NCBI GenBank assembly: GCA_037043235.1
Contig: JAWRVZ010000048.1
Span: 3,417,501 to 3,481,500 of the forward strand
DNA length: 64,000 nucleotides
Direction of reading: 5' to 3'
Origin: Rhodeus uyekii
Taxonomy: Eukaryota > Chordata > Actinopteri > Cypriniformes > Acheilognathidae
Positions 23,782-35,159 of the stretch are shown here, in pieces. Both the position numbers and the translations under genes were made by a program. The notes beneath the pieces are model-generated. The model ran no database searches, was not told the DNA's origin, and saw only the letters and a program-made list of their open reading frames with translations. How positions within the stretch are numbered: the stretch's first letter is position 1; each line of letters begins with the position of its first letter.

Positions 23782-24235
23782 CCCTCCTGCGAGCAAATCC
23801 AGCCGATGCGTAAAGGCGCAAAACCCACAAGACGCGCTCAGCGCACCGGCGTCTCCAGCTGCAGGTGGACAAATGTTCCGATCACACAATCGCTCATCAA
23901 TGATCAATCACGCGCACTGTCGCATCCAGATCATTGCAGAATTCACCAGCAGATCCTCTCAGAACAAACGCGTGTGCGAGCAGAACGGCGAAAACCTCCA
24001 GAACAGATCCGGAGCGGCGCGCACTCAACTTCTGCTCTGGGTTCCTATCAGTGCAGGGAGAGAAAGTAGCAGTCCTGCCTCTCTCTCTCTCTTTCTCTCT
24101 GTTGGTGTGTGTGTGAGAGAGAGAATCCGCACAACCCAGTGGTGAATATGACAACATGGAAAAACACGGACTGGATCATGGAGGCGCATGACATTTTGCC
24201 TCAGGAGATGCAGAAGCAACAACTCACACTACTTT
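23782..24235 (-). promoter_or_regulatory. CpG-rich 5' UTR and putative promoter of the glypican gene
   Basis: CpG dinucleotides are dense from about 23665 to 24190 (clusters around 23690, 23815-23850, 23910 and 24010-24030), while the surrounding DNA is AT-rich and CpG-poor. This is the pattern of an unmethylated vertebrate promoter at a first exon. A (CT)n/(GT)n tract at about 24079-24124 would lie in the 5' UTR or core promoter. On the minus strand a TATA-like stretch (TATATTAT) occurs near 24245-24252, but no transcription start can be fixed from sequence. The role is inferred from position and composition. Confidence 0.5.
24126..24208. repeat. Duplicated segment next to the glypican promoter, copy 1
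   Basis: CCGCACAACCCAGTGG, GAAAAACACGGACTGGATCA and TTTGCCTCAGGAG match copy 2 at 24976-25057 in the same order and orientation, with scattered differences. Both copies are immediately preceded by purine-rich simple repeat. This copy is in or next to the presumed 5' UTR or core promoter. Confidence 0.85.
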
Positions 24236-24265
24236 CATTGAAATAATATAAAAACTGTGTGGATT

Positions 24266-24327
24266 CAACAATAAGATAATTTAGGGGGGAAATATATTTA
24301 TAAAAATATCAACAACAAAAAATAATA

Positions 24328-24405
<78 letters not shown>

Positions 24406-24554
24406 TTTTATTTTCATTGTTAATGCTATTTTTGTCTTTTATTTTCTTAACATATTTATATATTATTTATTTTATATATAAGACAAAAATAGTATAAAGA
24501 CGATTTTTTTTCATATTATTTTTTATAAATATATATCCACCCTAAATTATCTTG

Positions 24555-24562
<8 letters not shown>
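24266..24562. repeat. Long imperfect AT-rich palindrome
   Basis: The left arm begins TTCAACAATAAGATAATTTA (24266) and the right arm, read on the opposite strand from about 24562, begins TTCAACAAGATAATTTAGGG. Both continue into ATATATTTATAAAAA-type sequence, giving arms of about 45 bp. An inner pair (CTATTTTTGTCTT / AAGACAAAAATAG) is exactly complementary. An (AT)n run at 24332-24402 lies inside. It is probably a MITE or foldback remnant. Confidence 0.75.
24332..24402. repeat. (AT)n microsatellite
   Basis: About 35 uninterrupted AT units, within the palindrome upstream of the glypican gene. Confidence 0.95.

Positions 24563-24610
<48 letters not shown>
24560..24610. repeat. (AT)n microsatellite
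   Basis: About 25 AT units starting exactly at the outer end of the right palindrome arm. Confidence 0.95.
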
Positions 24611-24614
<4 letters not shown>

Positions 24615-24826
24615 ATTCAACATGCATACATAAATATATATAACCATGACAACAAGACTGAACAAAATACAGCCTGTCTAGAAATACTGTACATTAATGT
24701 TTATGTTGTAGGTTTTTGCACTTTTTTTTATCATATTACACATATGTATGATAAAAAAAGTATAGAGCCTATTGCTTATGTTTAGAAACAGTCAAAATTA
24801 TAACTTATTATTAATAAATAAAGTAT

Positions 24827-24975
<149 letters not shown>

Positions 24976-24976
<1 letters not shown>

Positions 24977-25057
24977 CCGCACAGCCCAGTGGCCAGAATC
25001 AGAATAGAGAAAACACGGACTGGATTCATTTGGGCTGATGGAGTTTTACTCAGGAGC
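24976..25057. repeat. Duplicated segment, copy 2
   Basis: CCGCACAGCCCAGTGG, GAAAACACGGACTGGATTCA and TTTTACTCAGGAG parallel copy 1 at 24126-24208. It abuts the end of the GAAA run. Confidence 0.85.
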
Positions 25058-25093
25058 TCCTGGATCTGGAATCTCAAATCTCAGGCTATCATC

Positions 25094-26228
25094 ATCTAAT
25101 CCAGGGGTGTCAAACTCAATTGCACAGGGGGCCAAAATCCCCAAAAACTTTAGGTCGCGGGCCGAACAGGATAAACATTTATTGAAAACACTAAAACTAA
25201 ACTTTTAAAACTTACCTTTTTTTAAATTAGATGTGAATAAAAACAGACAGAAATATTATTCTGGAATAAATCAACTTATACCATAAATAACTTAAAAATA
25301 TTTAAAAAATACTTTAAAAAAATTTAAATATATCCTGTCTAAATTATACAAGTTAGAAATAAAGTAAACAAGTAAGTAAAGTAAAAGTAAAAGTTAAAAG
25401 AACAAACATTCAAATTGATTTACTCTTATGTCAGTTTATATAAAACTTAAAAAGATTTATATATAAAAGATTTTGCTCTCCATAAAAATATATCCTGTCA
25501 AAATTATACAAATTCAAAATATGCACATGCTGCATTACAAAACCTGGAAATCTAAATACATTTTTTGTTTTTCAGCAATAACAAATCAAATCATTCAGTT
25601 GAATTTGCTCTTATGTCATTTGTCTTATAGTGCCGTCTTATTAAATTATTTAATTACTGCCACATTAGCTTCACAAATGAGACACACGGGTAACCGGCAG
25701 TCAGTAAACATATAACGTATTTTCCCGCATATAACCCATGGGTTATAGCAGATTTTACAAACTATATCACAATTTTTTTTTACACGTAATAATATTTCAA
25801 TATATTTGTTACGTCCCTAAGGACGTAATGTTTTTTTTTTTTTGCGCTGTATTTTCTTTCTGGCGCTTGTACTATCACTCTGACAGCTGGCGCTGATATG
25901 CTGTCTGACCTGTCAATCATGCAAGAAGACGTTCTGCCATGAGGGCGGGCTCTTCTCATCCGATGATCAACACCTGAATTTCGCGTACAAGCACTGTGTA
26001 CCGAGCCTGAACAGTTATGGATAATTGACAATAACAATCGCGCGGTACTAGCGCGAGCGCGAAGCATCATTAGCCACTTCCTGTTTAATACAGGAAGTGT
26101 TCGGCGGGTCAGCTGGAGCGCGGGACATCTCGCGGGCCATTAATAAAATGCTCTCGCGGGCCGGACATAATTACACGCCGGGCCGGATGTGGCCCGCGGG
26201 CCTTGAGTTTGACACCTATGATCTAATC
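25094..26228. mobile_element. Non-autonomous hAT element with perfect 8-bp target site duplication
   Basis: The target duplication ATCTAATC occupies 25094-25101 and 26221-26228. The element itself is 25102-26220 (1119 bp). The left terminus CAGGGGTGTCAAACTC and the reverse complement of the right, CATAGGTGTCAAACTC, differ at two positions. Eight-base duplications and CAGGG-type termini are hallmarks of hAT transposons. Both ends carry GCGGGCC blocks. There is no transposase frame. An internal part (about 25710-26085) may be a second, nested repeat because it matches 18705-18975. Confidence 0.92.
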
Positions 26229-27069
26229 TATGGCCAAACAAGCAGTGCAAAATCACTAAACTAACATAATATAACAGTGAAAGCAAACAGTCTTAAAAAA
26301 TAAAATAAGTGTAAAATAAAATACAAATCAAGAGAAAACCTAAAAAGTGAATACAATTCACTTTAATGGCTTTATAAACCGTAATTCTGAATGGTTTTAA
26401 CAACCTTTTCAGAAACAACAACGTTATTAACCCATTGTTTTTTTACGTTTTTTATAATTATTATTTATTTATTTAATTGCTGAAGGTCGTGCAACAGTAA
26501 ATATGAAGCTGTATTATGTGTTTGAAATATTAGCTGCCTTAATTTAAATTCTATTTCTCTCTTTCCATCCCAATAGAAAACTACAAAGAAAGACATTTTC
26601 CTCCATGCATACATAACGTCAATATGAAGCGGTTTCCAGGCCTGCGGTTGTGCGAGTCGTTCCAGCCTGAGGGAAACTCTCACCGGTGAGTCACTACACA
26701 GTGTAGTGTAATAACCAGCAGAATCATTTAAAATCAGGGTTTGACTTTCCCAGGTTATGAATCATTAAACTGCTGGGGGCGCCATGAAGTTCACCTTACC
26801 CAGTCCATTCATCTCTGATTGGCTTTTTCATATTTCTTCAATGCGTATGTGAAACACCATGCATGTTTATTTCGCAATAAATGCTGAATGCGTCTGCTCT
26901 TTTTACAATGGAACTATTCCAACATATAAGTTTGTCATATGACTGTGCTGTCAATCGTATTATTATCATTAGGTAAATACCACACTATATATACACACAT
27001 AACACATACATATCACAATATATACAGCCAACTAGTATGTGCATTGACAAATTCCACAGCTCTAGTCAA

Positions 27070-27125
27070 GCCACTTTCATTTATTTAATGCTTTTTACAA
27101 TGTCGTCAAAGCGGCTTTACAGAGA
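27070..27125. repeat. Short retroposon-tail-like fragment
   Basis: CATTTATTTAATGCTTTTTA then CAAAGCGGCTTTACAGAGAT is a common 3'-end motif of fish retroposons, here in reverse orientation. Nothing else of the element is visible. Confidence 0.4.
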
Positions 27126-27664
27126 TAATAGGCGATTAATGCAACGAAGATTGTTTTTGGCTGTAAAAATGTAAATGTAAAAAGCTAATCTTCACCATCA
27201 AGAATTATGCTCATTTGGCTAATTCAAACATATAGAGAATATGCATATGTGCTCATAATTCATACTAATGTATATACTAATGCTAACTACAGATTGTTGC
27301 ACGTCAGTTCAATGAATCACAATATTTAAAAAAATTATATGCATTGTTAAATGTGCGGGAAACCCAATGTGTCTCTGAGAGCAATTCAACAGATTGTGTC
27401 TGTGCAGATTTACTATATTGTCATCTGTGGTGTAAAAATATTTTATCAGTTCTGAATAAGAGACAAATAACCCAATTGTAATTTATAAAGGTTTTATTTT
27501 CATGCAAGAAAAGGTCGACAGTCATACAGACATCCGAAGCTGCCCTGCAGAGTGTGACAGAGAACGGAGGGCAGCTCCAGCATTACTATCTCTAATCAAG
27601 GCTAAAGGCTCAGTTGTAATTTTCCATTCCTTATCAGGAACAGATTACCCTCTGTATACTTCAA

Positions 27665-28560
27665 ACGTATTTCTCAGAATCAGAATCAGAATCAGAAAGA
27701 ATCAGAAAGAGCTTTATTGCCAAGTGTGCTTGCACACACAAGGAATTTGTCTTAGTGCTGGAGCTTCCAGTGCACATTTACAACACAACATGAACAAACA
27801 AACAAAAACAAAAACAATCACTGAAGAGCTCAAACACCGAGGCTACCATTTGCGGCGCCAACTCTCCAGAAATGAGTGCAGTTTAGCAAGCATACATAGC
27901 AGCAGACACAACAAAAACAAACATAATATACGTCACATATTACACGTAAGACTCGTGTGGGGATTTTTTTCAGTGGAGTTGGGGGGAGGGGGAAATAGAT
28001 AAGGAGAACAGAGAGAACAACAGGCAGACGGATGTTGACAGAGAATATAGACAAAACATGAGTTGTTTTTGAGTTCAGTTTAGTTCAGTTCTTTGGCTTT
28101 GTCCTTGAAGGGAGATGAGGAGACCAGGCTGTTCATCATGCTGAGTTCCCGAGAGATAGGGACAAGTGAAGTTTCGGGTGAATTTTTATTCCATTTGGTG
28201 ATCTTCAGTAATTTGTCCGGATCATAATCAATCAATCAGCTCCGGTCGTGTTCGGTCCGTACAGTTCCATAGACATCACGTCTAGCCTCATGGTCAGACC
28301 GGTAACAGTCTGTAAAAAGTTCACCGGTCTGACTCTCGATGGAGCCCACATAAGCAGTCCGGACTGCGTTGTTGCAATTCAGTTCCTTAATCTGTATCAC
28401 TCTCTGATCTAATTCCTTCAAACGGCCACACGCAACCATGAAGCATTTCTTAATTTCCAATATAGAAAAATCTTCTGATAGGTCAGGGCAGTCCCAAAGC
28501 CAAAGAATAGGAACCCCGCCATCAATAATCCAATCATATAGAAAATCCTTTCCATCTCAG
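27665..28560 (-). repeat. Retroposon-like dispersed repeat, no intact frame
   Basis: It begins with AGAATCAGAATCAGAAAGAA, then AGCTTTATTGCCAAGTGTGC and CACAAGGAATTTGTCTT, which I recognise as the reverse-oriented 3' end of an abundant teleost repeat. Minus-strand frames in 28236-28460 show a charged helical stretch (RLKELDQRVIQIKELNCNN) that I cannot assign. Extent is approximate. Confidence 0.5.
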
Positions 28561-29193
28561 TATTCTCAGGAGTCCAGCAAGCAGCGGGTCAGTGAAAAAG
28601 AAAGACAACAAAATACAAAAGCGCGAGGAAGCGAGAGCGAGAGAGAAACGCGTCTGCACTGTAGGAGAAGCAGGAAGAGAAGACTCCCAACTTATTATAT
28701 CTTACTTACTGGCTCTAAAGAATAAAAAAAATGAAATTAATGTCACACTAATAATCAATAATGTCAAGAAACAAAATATAATCATGGATAAGAATAAAAA
28801 GTAAACATATCATTTATAAAATTCCATTACATCAACCTCCTGCTCATAAAAAGTAGGAAATTAAATAAATTCACAGGTAAAAAAAGCATCTGAAGTGTTA
28901 ATGCAACATTGTGAGGAACAGAATCGCAACACATGATCCGTGTGCTACTGTAAAACAGTAATGGCAGTACGTGCTTTCAAACACACCATATTAATCACAT
29001 TCTAATCGACATGAGAAATACATGTTCAAAAGTCGTGCAAGCTTCATTTTCAAGCACTGTCCTTGTGAGAATGCACCATATTCTGGACCAAAGCAACAGG
29101 GAGCCGGGATCCACATCCAGCATCCTGAAGATGGATTATACTAGTGTTTCACCACATGGAAGGCAAGTGGTTTTCCTGTGACTGCAGGTGGTT

Positions 29194-29252
<59 letters not shown>
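29194..29252. repeat. (GT)n microsatellite
   Basis: About 29 perfect GT units. Confidence 0.95.
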
Positions 29253-29254
<2 letters not shown>

Positions 29255-30069
29255 CAGGAAGTCGCACACTGTTTTGCCCGCTGTCTCAGCAACATGTGTC
29301 TCCCCTGAGAGTTGCCGCGGTGGCTCTGAAAACTCAGAGGCCAGGAATAAAATCAGTTGACTCGAATCCTGCACCAGTATTGAGTTTCTTAACCTGTGGT
29401 GCAAATTGCTTATTTTTATTCATGGACTCTTTTTTTTAGAGACAGACAGGGTCAAATGACCGAATCTCTGGCCAGACTCAAATCTGCATGCACAAACCAA
29501 CGAACCACAGCTCTGACACATGACAAAACCCAGTGCAGGTTATTACAGACCTTGCACAGCATGTCATTTATTGATATTCCTCATATTTTATTTTGCACAA
29601 ATTTTGTTTTTCTTTTTAAATCAAAATTAAAACACATTTATTCACTTAAATGGAAATAGAATGTTTGTGATTATGTTGATGTCGACATAATATTTGAATT
29701 TCAAAATGTGATTGGTGTTTTTTCTTGCATTTATTTGCATATATAATTGAGAATATATTTGCATACTTTTCATACTAGAATTGTTATATTTGACTGAAAT
29801 TTAACATAAACTATAAACAAAGTATATTTTAAATAAGTATTTTGTTAGTCAAATACTAAAAGAGAAAAAAAATGTTTTGGCATTTATTTTTGTATAGTAG
29901 ATATTCAGATCTTATGTTTTTACTGTTTTACTGAAGTTTTCTCAATTCATAAGGTATTGATTTCATTGATTTTTAATGCTAAAATGCACTCAATAATTTA
30001 AGCATATTTTTAAGTATAAAACGTGTAAAAATAAGTCATACATCATGGTTTAAATGTTTTCCGAGAGTA

Positions 30070-30385
30070 CACTCTAAAAAAATGCTGGGTTGTCTCAATC
30101 CAAATTTCCTGTAGCTCAAACAGTAGAGCATTGGTGTTTACAATGCCAAGGTCTTGGGTTCGATCCCAGGGAAAACAAGAACTGATTCAATGTGTTTTTT
30201 TTCAATGCAATGTAAGTCGCTTTGGATAAAAGCGTCTGCCAAATGCATATATGTAAATGTAAAATGTAAATTTGGGTCAAATATGGACAAACCCAGCGAT
30301 TGGGTTAATTTTTTAAAATAAAATCTTTAACCCAACAGTTGAGTTTGTCCATATTTAACCCAACATTGGGTTAAATTAACCCAGT
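30070..30385. mobile_element. MITE with inverted AACCCA/TGGGTT blocks, interrupted by a SINE
   Basis: The left end has ACTCTAAAAAAATGCTGGGT. After the SINE come TTTGGGTCAAATATGGACAA, ACCCAGCGATTGGGTTAA, ACCCAACAGTTGAGTTTGTC and AACCCAACATTGGGTTAAAT, inverted relative to each other. Removing 30108-30273 rejoins CCAAATTT with GGGTCAAA, restoring a continuous motif. The expected right end (complement of the left) is missing or worn. Confidence 0.75.
30102..30273 (+). mobile_element. Full-length tRNA-derived SINE with target duplication AAATTT
   Basis: AAATTT lies at 30102-30107 and 30268-30273; the SINE is 30108-30267. It has the head CCTGTAGCTCAAACAGTAGA, B box GGGTTCGATCCC, linker, and tail CGCTTTGGATAAAAGCGTCT, ending in an ATGTAA repeat. 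This is the best preserved of the twelve copies. Confidence 0.9.
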
Positions 30386-30590
30386 GCATGTCTTAATTGG
30401 CTATAGTAAATAGGGCATAATGACTTGCAATCACCTTATTAATTATCGGTTAAGAAACACCAAATGTTCCGTAAACGAAATCTATCGAGAGCTGCAATTC
30501 CTGGTCTTCTGCTGGATCGATGAGACTCGTTAAAGAAGCGTTAGTGCTTTCTGTCTATCATCACATGGCTTCTCTAACTTGATCCTGTCT

Positions 30591-30630
30591 ACACGCGCAC
30601 ACACACATGCACACACACACACGCACACAG
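30591..30630. repeat. (CA)n-rich tract
   Basis: CA run interrupted by CG and TG steps. Confidence 0.8.
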
Positions 30631-32159
30631 AAGACAAGGAGTCGGAGGATGCATGTTTGATCCTGGCTGAAATGGGTCCACTCTGTGCAAAAGGCAGCTG
30701 TGAATGACTGTCTTTGATGTTTCATTCATCTAAGTGGAAAAACTCAAAAGGCTGCAAATCCCACCAGACACAATAGTCTGATGTTTTGTCAGGTCTTCTT
30801 TTGACTTGTTCTATTCCAGGTGCACAATCTTCTGTGGATCTAAAAATGCTTTTGAAATTTGCAATGCTGTCCATTTAACCTCACTCTCACTGTGCCACCT
30901 TAAAGCGCAAGACTCGTCTGAAACAAACCTCTGAAGTTAGAGGTGCACTCAATGAGTTTCTATTTACATCCCTCTTGGACTGTACTGACGCTTCACATCA
31001 AGCCCTCAGGAAATACGGAGAACTGGAGATTCACACAGAATTAGTGCAAAGGTTGTTAAACCGTTCCGTTTAGTTCATTGAGTTGAAGTAATAAAAGAAC
31101 TAAAACTAAAAACTAATAAAAACAACAGACTAATGTCTTTAAAAATTGCAAAAACAACAAAATAGCTCAATTTTTTTATAATATAAAAGTCAAAATATTA
31201 TCAAAAAACTCTAGCACAGAAAATGTAAAAAAAAGAAAAGAAAAGAAAAAAAGTGCAAATGTTTCCAGAATAATATTCATGATATTTCACAAATCTAATA
31301 TGTATTTCTTATTTTGAAAACATACCAAAAATTTAAAAAAGTGCACCTTTAATGAAATCTTTAATAATAACTGTGAGGGCAATAAGGGTTTAGTTTATTA
31401 TGCTGTCACTAAGAGACACTGTCTTGAGTTGCGACATCAACGGCGGCTGACAGGGGAAAATACAAGCCCATTTCATGCTTTAAAAGCCTCCAATAAATAT
31501 CGATCACTGGCAAAAACAGAAAATATACTATAACATTGTGAACTATTTGTGATTTACAGGTTGCTGCGAACATTTTATCTTGTCAGAATATATGACCAGT
31601 TTTAAGTGTCTAACCAGAAAATCATTTTGTTTAAACTAACCCTTTAACTACTGTTTTAAAAAGAACTTATTATGCTTTTTTCCATCTCTCCATCTGTCTT
31701 TAGTGTGCAATATTGAGGCTTGAGCTTGAAAAAGTCCATCCAGTGGAAGTTTATCTCCTTTTTAGTGTCAGTGTTTCTGAACTCTATTGTCTTCTTGAGT
31801 TTCTTCCGGGAACAAACACTCACAATATTCCTCATTATAATAACTCAAATGCAGAATAAAGGGGCAGGGCTTGAGTTAGTTAGTTGTATGTTGAAATTGG
31901 CGGTTAAGGGAAGGGTAGAGGCGGCCTTTGCGATTTTGAGGGCCTGTTTCAAAGAAACAGTTGGACAGGCTAAATTTCTTTACTTAACTTTCTTATCTCA
32001 CTCGTTGTGTATGCACACAAATTGACCAATCAGAGCACACCGTGCTTTTCAGAAGGAGGGGCTTCACAGAGACAAGAACTAAACAGAGCCTTTCAGACAG
32101 ATGTGCTGCAAACAATATATGAAAAATAATGTGTTTTTTGAAGATGGAATAAAACAGAC

Positions 32160-32262
32160 AATAGAGCACCAAGGTCATGGGTTCGATTCCCAGGGAAAGC
32201 AAGAACTGATTAGAATATCAATGTGTTTCTTGAATGCAATGCAAATGTATAAATGCAAATGT
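32160..32262 (+). mobile_element. tRNA-derived SINE, internally deleted (duplication copy 1)
   Basis: Has CACCAAGGTCATGGGTTCGA and the linker, but the head between TAGAGCA and CCAAGG is deleted relative to copy 2, and the usual GCGTCTGCC tail is absent in both. Confidence 0.8.
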
Positions 32263-32488
32263 AAAAAGACATAGTAGGTCCCCTTTAACAGATGCACATT
32301 AAGTCAACTGCATTACTTTCTTATCTCACTCCTTGTGTATGCACACAAATCGACCAATCAGAGCATACGGTGCTTTTCAGAAGGAGGGGCTTCACAGAGA
32401 CAATAACTAAGCAGAGCGTTTCAGACAGATGTGCTGCAAACAATATATGAAAAATAATGTGTTTTTTGAACATGGAATTAAAAAGACA

Positions 32489-32620
32489 ATAGAGCATGGT
32501 GCTTGCAACGCCAAGGTCGTGGGTTCGATCCCCAAGGAAAGCAAGAACTGATTAGAATGTCAATGTGTTTCTTGAATGCAATGCAAATGTATAAATGCAA
32601 AAGTAAAAAGACATAGTAGG
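32489..32620 (+). mobile_element. tRNA-derived SINE (duplication copy 2)
   Basis: Retains GAGCATGGTGCTTGCAACGC missing from copy 1, B box GGGTTCGATCCC and linker ATTAGAATGTCAATGTGT. It has the same tail deletion as copy 1, showing that the two were duplicated after the SINE had already lost its tail. Confidence 0.82.
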
Positions 32621-33285
32621 TCCCCTTTAACAGATGCACATTAAGTCAAAGTCGCTGTGCATGAAAGCATATACTTGCTAAACTCAGAAGCCAAGATTAA
32701 GCAGTCCAGCTAATACACACCGTCAGGTCTCTCACAGTCAAGGACGCCCTCCATGACGCTCTGCTACCACTTGTTCTCCACTGAAGAAATAAGTCGAAAA
32801 AAAGAGAATACAACCCTTGCAGAGCATCTTGTGCTCCTCAACCTGTAAGAAATAAATCACATAACCGGATCAACAGGAGGTGGCCGCTGTACTCGCAGAG
32901 GTGCTCGATGCATACAAATACTGCATCCCAAAGGCAACGGCTCTGAAACGGCACTAATGATGCTTCTGCAATGGTCTGGAGAACAAAGATAAAATGAAAG
33001 AGAGAAAAAGCGACACGGAGGTAACATGCAGCACTCTTTGATGTGCATTTATTTGCTTTTAGCCTCAGGAATGTTTACATGAGGTTGCAACCCCGCTAAT
33101 AGTGTTGTTGTTCTGTTCTTTCAAGACGTAAAAACATCTTTCTTGGGTCACGTCCGTGCAAACCAAATATGCTTTGTGGAGATAAAGAACTAACTATCAT
33201 ATCTTGCTATCCAGATATTTATTAGTTATCACAATAAGCTACTAGCCCTCGGCCGTGGAGCGCTCATTGTGCTGATGATTTTCCA

Positions 33286-33308
33286 GTGTGTGTGTGTGTG
33301 TGTGTGTA
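33286..33308. repeat. (GT)n microsatellite
   Basis: About eleven GT units. Confidence 0.9.
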
Positions 33309-33465
33309 TGTTATGCTAAAGACTTTGTTAGCGCTAACTAAGCAAGAGTCAGCAATAATTCCTGTCTGTTCTTATTAGCCAAGTCATGCTATAGAGGCTT
33401 TGCTCTACTTAAAGGTGAAACATGCTCTTTTTTTGGGAATCTGCTGAAAGCTAGTAATTTATCAC

Positions 33466-34141
33466 TAAGGCCACATCCACACGATGCCGGCGCGTTCCTT
33501 ATCCGATCTTTTTTTTCCTCGTTCAAAAAAAAATATCAGCGTCCACACGATACCACTGAAACCGACTGAATCCGGTGTAGTTTATATGCCAGACCAGTAT
33601 GGGGCGCTGTAATTCTGCCACCGATAATACACTATACACAGAGAAGAAGACTTTGAGCATGCGCATTGTTGTTGCTGTTCAGTGTTGCCAGATTGCTAGT
33701 TACCTTTTTGTCACGTCCGACCGGGAAAAATGCATTGGGCTGGTTGGTAAAATTTGGGATGGTTTTTGATGCATAAAATCGCTCAACATTTTTCATTATT
33801 TATAAGAGTACGCACTTTGGGCTGGTATTTTTTTTAAATGGGAGGGTTTTAAGCTGTAGCTGCGCTGGAATCTTCAGTCCAATCTGGCAACACTGTTGCT
33901 GTTACTGTGACGCAGCCGACACGTGATGTGATGACATCATCGGTAAACAAAAAATATACGGATTGGCCGTCCACACGAGACCGCAAGGGTGTCGGATTCA
34001 GATCTATCCACTTTAGGACCCGGTATCAAAAGAGAGCAGATTCAGTCTCCCAAATCGCCGGATGCGTGTGGACAGAACGCCAATCCGATAATAAATGTAT
34101 GCGGATGCAGTGATCCGCGTCTCCGTGTGGACGGGGCCTAA
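33466..34141. mobile_element. Harbinger-like non-autonomous element, TAA target duplication
   Basis: TAA flanks both ends (33466-33468 and 34139-34141). The left terminus GGCCACATCCACACG and the complement of the right, GGCCCCGTCCACACG, differ at two positions. A 3-bp TWA duplication with GG-starting termini fits PIF/Harbinger. The interior has repeated CCACACG and CGTGTGGAC blocks. A separate hAT lies inside at 33680-33895. Confidence 0.78.
33672..33903. mobile_element. Small hAT element (216 bp) with 8-bp duplication, nested
   Basis: TTGCTGTT at 33672-33679 and 33896-33903 flanks the element 33680-33895. The termini CAGTGTTGCCAGATTG and CAATCTGGCAACACTG are perfect 16-bp inverted repeats. 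Its length excludes a transposase, so it is a MITE moved by a hAT enzyme in trans. Confidence 0.94.
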
Positions 34142-35159
34142 AAGTATAGGTTAGCGTTCAATGACCCGCATTAACAGAGCAATCGCACCAGGGTTTGTTT
34201 TAATCCAACCAATCATGAAAACACCCTTACTGACCACACAGGATCATTAAGGAAATGTAATTGCAAAGAGGAGTCGGATGTGGATTTGTTTCGTTCTTGA
34301 TGACTCCTATCTCCACTCCAGTTGTGAAACTTAATAATTTGGGTTGTTGTGATACAGAATTGACAATTGCTCTACTCTTCAAGCGCTCATATTTCCTGCC
34401 ATTACGAGCCATTAGGGCGACTGTTCACGATTAGCGCCACCATTACAGCAGCCAATCGCACAGAAGACTCTCTAAACATGATCTGTTCCCCAATACGCCA
34501 ACCGTCCTCCACGAGCCTCAGCGACTGCCTGCCGTGCCAGAACAAAAAATGCTGTTAATTTAGCACTACGGGGAAGAGAGGTTTCTTTGCTCGCATTAGT
34601 GCTGAGAGTAAGCCTTTGTATTATTAATGAGCTTTCCATAATTTATGAATCCTAAAGACAAATATAGACAATTATTGTAATCTTGTGAGAGAACAATCGT
34701 GGATCTTAATTTTGCCACATCAACCTCTGTAATGCTGTTTTACTTTGATTGTAAAAGGAAATTCACTTTCAGATAATGCAACAATAAAATCTGCATTATT
34801 ATTAATAAAATTAGTGGTGCTTGCTAAGACTGTTGCTCATACTTATGATTTGCATAAATACATAATCATTTTACTTTGTCTTTGACGATGCCTCAAATCA
34901 CGTAGGTTTTTACTGAGAGAGTGCGTCTGCATTTCTTAAAGTTAAGGCACAATTTCCATCTAATGGAAATAACCCATGAAATCAAAGTGCACTTTATGTT
35001 TGAAAGGGGTATTGTTGGAAAAAAGGGACAAAATAATCTTGTAAACAAGACATAATTAGAGCAACGGATGAAACAACTATAGACTTTCCTTGTCCCTTTT
35101 TTGGCATTTAGTATGAAAATGTTAATCTTACGGTTCAACATTCATATAAGTTATAAACA

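Larger units (their letters stand above)
31656..32650 (+). mobile_element. MITE (TTAAAG...CTTTAA ends) with an internal tandem duplication
   Basis: The left end AAAAAGAACTTATTATGC and the complement of the right end, TTAAAGGGGACCTACTATGT, are similar inverted termini. The interior (CTTCCGGGAACAAACAC, CCTCATTATAATAACTCA, GAATAAAGGGGCAGGGCTTG) matches 40799-41205. A block of about 325-335 bp (31986-32307 and 32313-32649) occurs twice with roughly 95% visual identity. Each block carries a SINE fragment. Confidence 0.8.

Noticed and set aside
23485..23907. A single 140-residue protein continuing through the glypican exon on both sides
   Set aside because: Glypican similarity begins exactly at the signal-peptide methionine (23781) and stops exactly at a consensus splice donor; the rest of the open frame has no family similarity.
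23666..24145. A 159-residue plus-strand frame over the CpG-rich region
   Set aside because: It is antisense to the glypican exon and 5' UTR, runs into simple repeat, and resembles no known family; open frames are expected in GC-rich DNA.
27502..28002. 166-residue plus-strand frame
   Set aside because: It runs through a reverse-oriented retroposon-like repeat and simple sequence; the translation has no recognisable domain.
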